NCBI RefSeq assembly: GCF_000341105.1
Contig: NZ_ANBB01000022.1
Location: forward strand, 1-64,000
Direction of reading: 5' to 3'
From: Nocardiopsis potens DSM 45234
GTDB taxonomy: Bacteria; Actinomycetota; Actinomycetes; Streptosporangiales; Streptosporangiaceae
DNA: 64,000 nucleotides
The notes under the pieces were generated by a model that saw nothing but the letters and a program-made list of their open reading frames with translations, had not been told where the DNA came from and did not search any database. A program made the translations under genes and the position numbers. Shown here in pieces: positions 60,001 to 64,000 of the stretch (within the stretch, counting starts at the first letter, position 1; the number at the start of each line of letters is the position of its first letter).

Positions 60001-61500
60001 TCAGCCGTTGGTCGGGAAGCCCAGCTCCACCCCGCCGTGCGACGGGTCGAGCCAGCGCGCGGTGACCGCCTTGGTCCGGGTGTAGAAGTGCACCCCCTCC
60101 ATGCCGTGCGCGTGCGAGTCGCCGAACAGCGACTTCTTCCAGCCGCCGAAGGAGTAGTAGGCCATCGGCACCGGGATCGGCACGTTGATGCCGACCATCC
60201 CGACCTCCACCTCGTTCTGGAACCGCCGGGCCGCGCCGCCGTCGTTGGTGAAGATCGCCGTGCCGTTGCCGTAGGGGTTGGCGTTGACCAGGTCCAGCGC
60301 CTCGGTGTAGCCGGAGACCCGGAGCAGCGAGAGCACCGGGCCGAAGATCTCGTCGGTGTAGCAGCTCATCTCCGGGGTCACGTGGTCCAGCAGCGACGGG
60401 CCGAGCCAGAACCCGTCGGCGGCGCCGCCCAGCACCGGGTGCACCCGGCCGTCGATGGCCAGGGTCGCCCCCTGGCGCACCCCGGTCTCCAGGTAGCCGG
60501 CGACCTTGTCCCGGTGCGCCCGGGTGACCAGCGGCCCCATCTCGCTGCGCTCGTCGTCGCCCGGCCCCACCCGGAGCTCGGCGACCCGGGCGCGGATCCG
60601 CTCCAGCAGGTCGTCGGCGATGGAGTCCACCGCGACCACCGCGGAGATCGCCATGCACCGCTCCCCCGCCGAGCCGAAGCCGGCCGACACCGCGGCGTCG
60701 GCGGCCAGGTCCAGGTCGGCGTCGGGCAGCACCACCATGTGGTTCTTGGCCCCGCCCAGCGCCTGGACCCGCTTGCCGTGCCGGGCCGCCGTCTCGTAGA
60801 CGTACTGCGCGATCGGGGTCGAGCCGACGAAGCTGACCGCCTTGACGTCCTCGTGCTCCAGCAGGCCGTCGACGGCGGCCTTGTCGCCGTGCAGCACGTT
60901 GAAGACGCCCTCGGGGAGCCCGGCCTCGGCCCACAGCTCGGCGATGCGCACCGACGCCGAGGGGTCCTTCTCGCTGGGCTTGAGGACGAAGGTGTTGCCG
61001 CAGGCGATCGCGACGGGGAACATCCACATCGGCACCATGGCCGGGAAGTTGAACGGGGAGATCCCCGCGACGACGCCCAGCGGCTGCAGGATGGAGTAGG
61101 CGTCGACGCCGGTGGAGACGTTCTCCGAGTAGCCGCCCTTGAGCAGGTGGGGGATGCCGCAGGCGAACTCGACGACCTCCAGGCCGCGGGCGACCTCGCC
61201 GGCCGCGTCCGAGCGGACCTTGCCGTGCTCGGCGCCGATCAGCTCGGCCAGCTCCGGCGCGTGCCGCTTGAGCAGCTCGCGGAAGCGGAACAGCACCGCG
61301 ACCCGCTTGGTCAGCGAGGTGTCGCGCCAGCCGGGGAAGGCGGCCTTCGCCGCCGCCACCGCGGCGTCGACGTCGGCCGGGGAGGCGAAGTCGACGGTGC
61401 CGGCGACCTTGCCGGTGGCCGGGTTGTAGATGTCCCCCCGGCGCTCCGCGGCGCCCGCGGCGGGCCTGCCGCCGATCCAGTGGGTGACGTGCTTGGACAT
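60001..61500 (-). CDS. mmsA: CoA-acylating methylmalonate/malonate-semialdehyde dehydrogenase
   Basis: 499-residue enzyme that oxidatively decarboxylates (methyl)malonate semialdehyde to propionyl- or acetyl-CoA. It follows the MmsA pattern: THWIGGRPAAG at the N-terminus, SPFNFPAMVPMWMFPVAIA, QALGGAKNHMVVLPDAD and the catalytic Cys282 in SAGERCMAIS. The sequence ALGGAKNH, without the general-base Glu of other ALDHs, is diagnostic for this CoA-dependent class. It lies 125 bp downstream of an aminotransferase on the same strand. Together they could degrade beta-alanine or beta-aminoisobutyrate (from valine, thymine or uracil). Confidence 0.94.
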   Translation of the reverse strand: MSKHVTHWIGGRPAAGAAERRGDIYNPATGKVAGTVDFASPADVDAAVAAAKAAFPGWRDTSLTKRVAVLFRFRELLKRHAPELAELIGAEHGKVRSDAAGEVARGLEVVEFACGIPHLLKGGYSENVSTGVDAYSILQPLGVVAGISPFNFPAMVPMWMFPVAIACGNTFVLKPSEKDPSASVRIAELWAEAGLPEGVFNVLHGDKAAVDGLLEHEDVKAVSFVGSTPIAQYVYETAARHGKRVQALGGAKNHMVVLPDADLDLAADAAVSAGFGSAGERCMAISAVVAVDSIADDLLERIRARVAELRVGPGDDERSEMGPLVTRAHRDKVAGYLETGVRQGATLAIDGRVHPVLGGAADGFWLGPSLLDHVTPEMSCYTDEIFGPVLSLLRVSGYTEALDLVNANPYGNGTAIFTNDGGAARRFQNEVEVGMVGINVPIPVPMAYYSFGGWKKSLFGDSHAHGMEGVHFYTRTKAVTARWLDPSHGGVELGFPTNG

Positions 61501-61582
61501 GCTGGTGGACCTCTCGGCTCGGTGCTCTCGCGCCGGTCTCGGCGGCGGCGCCGGGACCGGCGTATGGGACAGGGGGGCGGGC

Positions 61583-61614
61583 GGGGCGGCGGAGCCCGGG
61601 AGGCCCGCCGCCCC
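61583..61614 (-). terminator. Hairpin between the aminotransferase and mmsA
   Basis: 10-bp stem GGGGCGGCGG (61583-61592 with 61605-61614) and 12-nt loop, 11 bp after the aminotransferase stop. It may attenuate read-through into mmsA. Confidence 0.5.
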
Positions 61615-61625
61615 GGCGGATCGGG

Positions 61626-62918
61626 CTAGCGCGCCGCGGCGTCGACCGCGCGGACCGCCTCGGCCAGGACGTCCCGGCCCTCGCGGGCCTCCTCCTCGGT
61701 GAGGGTGAGCGGCGGCGCCATCCGCAGCACGTTGCCGCGCAGCCCGCCCTTGCCGATGAGCAGCCCCCGGCGGCGGGCCTCCTCCAGGACCGCGCCGGCC
61801 AGCTCCGGCGACGGCGCGCCGGTGCCCGGGTCGACCATGTCGAGGGCGAACATCAGGCCCTTGCCGCGGACCCCGCCCACGGTGGGCAGCGAGGCCAGCG
61901 GGGCCAGCCCGCCGAGCACGACCCGGCCGAGCCGGTCCGCGTTGGCCTGCAGGTCGTGGTCGAGCACGTAGTCCAGGGTGGCGTTGGCCGCGGCGGTGGA
62001 GACCGGGTTGCCGCCGAAGGTGGACAGCCCGTTGGCGGGCAGGCCGTCCATCAGGTCGCCGCGGGCGACCACGCCGCCGATCGCGAAGCCGTTGCCGAGG
62101 CCCTTGGCGAAGGTCAGCGCGTCCGGGACCACGCCGTGGTTGCCGATGCCCCAGAACGAGGAGCCGGTCCGCCCCCAGCCGGTCTGCACCTCGTCGGAGA
62201 TGAGCAGGGCGCCGTGCTCGTCCAGCACCTCCTTGTAGGCGGCGAGCAGGCCGTCGGGGGCCATGGTGAACCCGCCGACGCCCTGCACCGGCTCGGCGAT
62301 CAGGCAGGCGACGTCGCCGGTGACCGCGGTGGCCAGCACCTCCCGCAGGTCGGCGACGCAGGCCTCGGTGTAGGCCGCGTCGTCCATGCCGCGGAAGGCG
62401 GGCAGCTCCCGGTCGGTGCCGTGCAGGTAGTGCACGTTGAGCGGGGAGAGGGAGGAGTTCTTCCACGCCTTGTTGCCGGTGACGGCGACGGCGCCGAAGG
62501 AGCGGCCGTGGTAGCTGCCGCGCATGGCCAGCACCTCGTCGGAGCGGCGCGCCGCGGTGGCCAGCAGCAGGGCGGTCTCGTTGGCCTCGGTGCCCGAGTT
62601 GGTGAAGAAGACCTTGGCGTCGGGGATGCCGGAGAGCCGGGCGATCTTCTCGGCCAGCTCGACCTGGCCGCGCAGCAGGTACAGCGTGGAGGTGTGCACG
62701 ACGCCCCTGGCGAGCTGCCGCTCGACGGCCTCGCGCACCTCGGCCACGTCGTAGCCGATCATGTTGGTCAGGATGCCGGCGAAGAAGTCCAGGTAGGTCT
62801 CGCCGGCGGCGTCGGTGACGCGGTTCCCCTTGCCGCCGGTGATCTCGATCGGGTCGTCGTAGTAGAGGGAGAGCCACGAAGGCATGACAGCGCGGTGACG
62901 CTCGTGCAGTTCCGACAT
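61626..62918 (-). CDS. Class III aminotransferase (beta-alanine/GABA-type, AGXT2-like)
   Basis: 430-residue PLP enzyme from the ATG at 62918; the frame upstream is shadow. Recognised elements are YLDFFAGILTNMIGYDVAEV, FFTNSGTEANETALLLA, GSYHGRSFGAVAVTG, Asp242 in LLISDEVQTGWGRTG and the Schiff-base Lys272 in LTFAKGLGNG. The sequence resembles alanine-glyoxylate aminotransferase 2 and beta-alanine/GABA transaminases rather than GabT. The following mmsA gene suggests that the product is malonate or methylmalonate semialdehyde. The divergent PucR-type regulator at 63090 probably controls it. Confidence 0.9.
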   Translation of the reverse strand: MSELHERHRAVMPSWLSLYYDDPIEITGGKGNRVTDAAGETYLDFFAGILTNMIGYDVAEVREAVERQLARGVVHTSTLYLLRGQVELAEKIARLSGIPDAKVFFTNSGTEANETALLLATAARRSDEVLAMRGSYHGRSFGAVAVTGNKAWKNSSLSPLNVHYLHGTDRELPAFRGMDDAAYTEACVADLREVLATAVTGDVACLIAEPVQGVGGFTMAPDGLLAAYKEVLDEHGALLISDEVQTGWGRTGSSFWGIGNHGVVPDALTFAKGLGNGFAIGGVVARGDLMDGLPANGLSTFGGNPVSTAAANATLDYVLDHDLQANADRLGRVVLGGLAPLASLPTVGGVRGKGLMFALDMVDPGTGAPSPELAGAVLEEARRRGLLIGKGGLRGNVLRMAPPLTLTEEEAREGRDVLAEAVRAVDAAAR

Positions 62919-62967
62919 GACCTCAGTCTCACTCCGCCGCCCCTCCGCCCGCCAGCGCCACTGTGAA

Positions 62968-63057
62968 GTTTCCGCCGCTATGGATCTGACACTCTGTAAA
63001 GTATTTTTCTGGGTTTCCGCCATCACTCTGTAAATCGGGCGGCACTCGCGTTTGACA
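62968..63057. promoter_or_regulatory. Duplicated operator-like motifs between the aminotransferase and its PucR regulator
   Basis: GTTTCCGCC occurs at 62968-62976 and 63013-63021; CACTCTGTAAA occurs at 62990-63000 and 63024-63034. On the minus strand the latter reads TTTACAGAGTG and could include the aminotransferase -35. TTGACA at 63052-63057 is a good -35 for the rightward regulator gene, with TAGACT (63078-63083) as a -10 at a long 20-nt spacing. Confidence 0.6.
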
Positions 63058-63089
63058 CATAGCAGGAACCCCCGCCGTAGACTCGGAGT

Positions 63090-64000
63090 GTGCTCCCCAC
63101 TCTCGCCGAAGTCCTCCGCATCCCCGTCGTGCAGCGGGCGCGCCCCCGCGTCGTGGTCGGCGAGGACCTGCTCGACGTCACCGTCCGCTGGGTCCACATC
63201 GCCGAGGTCACCGACCTGGCCCACCTGCTGCGCGGCGGCGAGCTGGTGCTGACCACCGGCATCGCCATGCCGGACTCCGCCGACGAGCTCCGCCGCTACG
63301 TGCAGGACCTGGCCTCGGTCGGGGTCAGCGGGATCGCCGTCGAGCTGGGCCGCAAGTACGGCGCCGAGTCGGAGCTGCCGCGCGCCCTGCTGGAGGCCGC
63401 CCGCGACGCCCGCATCCCGGTGGTCTCGCTGGAGCGGGAGACCCGCTTCGTGGAGATCACCGAGGCGGTGCACGTCCGGGTGGTCAACCGGCAGCTGGAG
63501 GAGTCCCGCGAGTCCGAGCGGCTGCACGAGGTGTTCACCCGGCTCTCGGTGGAGGGCGCCCGCCCCGAGCGGGTGCTGCACGAGGTGGCGCGGCTCTCCG
63601 GCTGCCCGGTGGTGCTGGAGAACCTCAGCCACCAGGTGCTCCTCTGCGAGCTCGGCGGGGAGGACCCGGAGGCGGTCCTGGCCTCCTGGGAGTCGCGCTC
63701 GCGCACCCTGCGCTCGGAGACCCGCACCGTGCACGACGCCTCGATGGGCTGGCTGGCCACCGTGGTCGGGGCCCGCGGGCAGGACTGGGGGCGGCTGATC
63801 CTGATCTGCGGCGCCGCGCCCTCGCCCCGGCACTCGATGCTGCTGGAGCGCGCCGCCACCACGCTGGCCCTGGGCCGGCTGCTGGAGCGGCACCAGGAGA
63901 GCCTGGAGCGCCAGACGCACCGCACCATCATCGCGGGCATCGTGGACCGCTCCTACTCCGACCCGCAGGAGGCGCTGGTGCGCGCCCGCGCCGTCGGGGT
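63090..64000 (+). CDS. PucR-family transcriptional regulator, N-terminal part
   Basis: The gene runs off the right edge after 303 codons. It begins MLPTLAEVLRIPVVQRARPR from a GTG at 63090, 6 nt after TAGACT and without a ribosome site, so the message may be leaderless. The PucR domain is clear: [74 protein letters not shown]-like region with SGCPVVLENLSHQVLLCE follows. The C-terminal HTH lies outside the window. It is divergent from the aminotransferase-mmsA pair and paralogous to the regulator at 55100. Confidence 0.92.
   Translation, partial: MLPTLAEVLRIPVVQRARPRVVVGEDLLDVTVRWVHIAEVTDLAHLLRGGELVLTTGIAMPDSADELRRYVQDLASVGVSGIAVELGRKYGAESELPRALLEAARDARIPVVSLERETRFVEITEAVHVRVVNRQLEESRESERLHEVFTRLSVEGARPERVLHEVARLSGCPVVLENLSHQVLLCELGGEDPEAVLASWESRSRTLRSETRTVHDASMGWLATVVGARGQDWGRLILICGAAPSPRHSMLLERAATTLALGRLLERHQESLERQTHRTIIAGIVDRSYSDPQEALVRARAVG

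Noticed and set aside
1-64000. tRNA, rRNA, tmRNA or RNase P genes
   Set aside because: I looked for T-arm and rRNA signatures in the intergenic regions and saw none that fold convincingly; a covariance-model search would be needed to exclude them.

Overview
The window is very GC-rich DNA (roughly 70-75 percent G+C by eye) from an actinobacterial chromosome. GTG and TTG starts, short Shine-Dalgarno sites or possible leaderless starts, the dxr-rseP-ispG order, a conservon-type cytochrome P450, a WhiJ-like HTH/DUF397/ATPase group, a TIGR04222 membrane protein and a GerW/YtfJ-like protein all point to a filamentous sporulating actinomycete. A Nocardiopsis-like organism is my best guess, by inference only. 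I saw no rRNA, tRNA, CRISPR array, insertion sequence or prophage.

Layout. 0-6.3 kb: the first codons of a probable nitrilase-family gene, an APC amino-acid permease, and the MEP-pathway genes ispG and dxr with the site-2 protease gene rseP between them. 6.6-9.4 kb: two secreted hydrolases (CocE/X-Pro peptidase-like and trypsin-like). 9.5-16.2 kb: GltS glutamate symporter, an aldehyde dehydrogenase, a P450 without the ExxR motif, and the PBP4-type carboxypeptidase DacB. 16.7-24.7 kb: an unrecognised coiled-coil protein, a conserved actinobacterial protein, a NarL-type two-component pair, a zinc-ribbon membrane protein and a membrane beta-lactamase-like protein.

24.8-42.9 kb is the accessory part. 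It starts with a glycerophosphotransferase-like gene carrying an 8-bp tandem repeat inside its reading frame. Next come a STAND NTPase with TPRs, a divergent protein with the zinc signature of tRNA-guanine transglycosylases, an unknown protein, and a von Willebrand A / ADP-ribosylglycohydrolase fusion. A MazG-type pyrophosphohydrolase and the WhiJ-like regulator set lie in locally AT-richer DNA. DUF6082/DUF6879 genes, an orphan AbiEi-like protein with a degenerate-looking nuclease tail, a solitary HsdR-N nuclease domain, a YtfJ-like protein, a TIGR04222 protein and DoxX complete it. Three long palindromes sharing the same terminal sequence lie at 26.7, 36.1 and 41.1 kb, each between convergent genes.

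42.9-50.1 kb: a complete Opp/Dpp-type peptide ABC operon and a secreted phospholipase A2. 50.1-55 kb: a Nei-type DNA glycosylase, a large helicase-like protein with damaged ATPase motifs, and an orphan Phd/YefM antitoxin. 55-64 kb: two amino-acid catabolic modules, each with a PucR-type regulator divergent from a class III aminotransferase (gabT alone; aminotransferase plus mmsA), with a nitrilase-family amidase and a small cysteine-rich protein between them.

The most interesting material is the STAND / TGT-like / vWA-ARH neighbourhood, the palindrome family and the 8-bp repeat. All functional statements come from motif recognition and context; no database search was possible.
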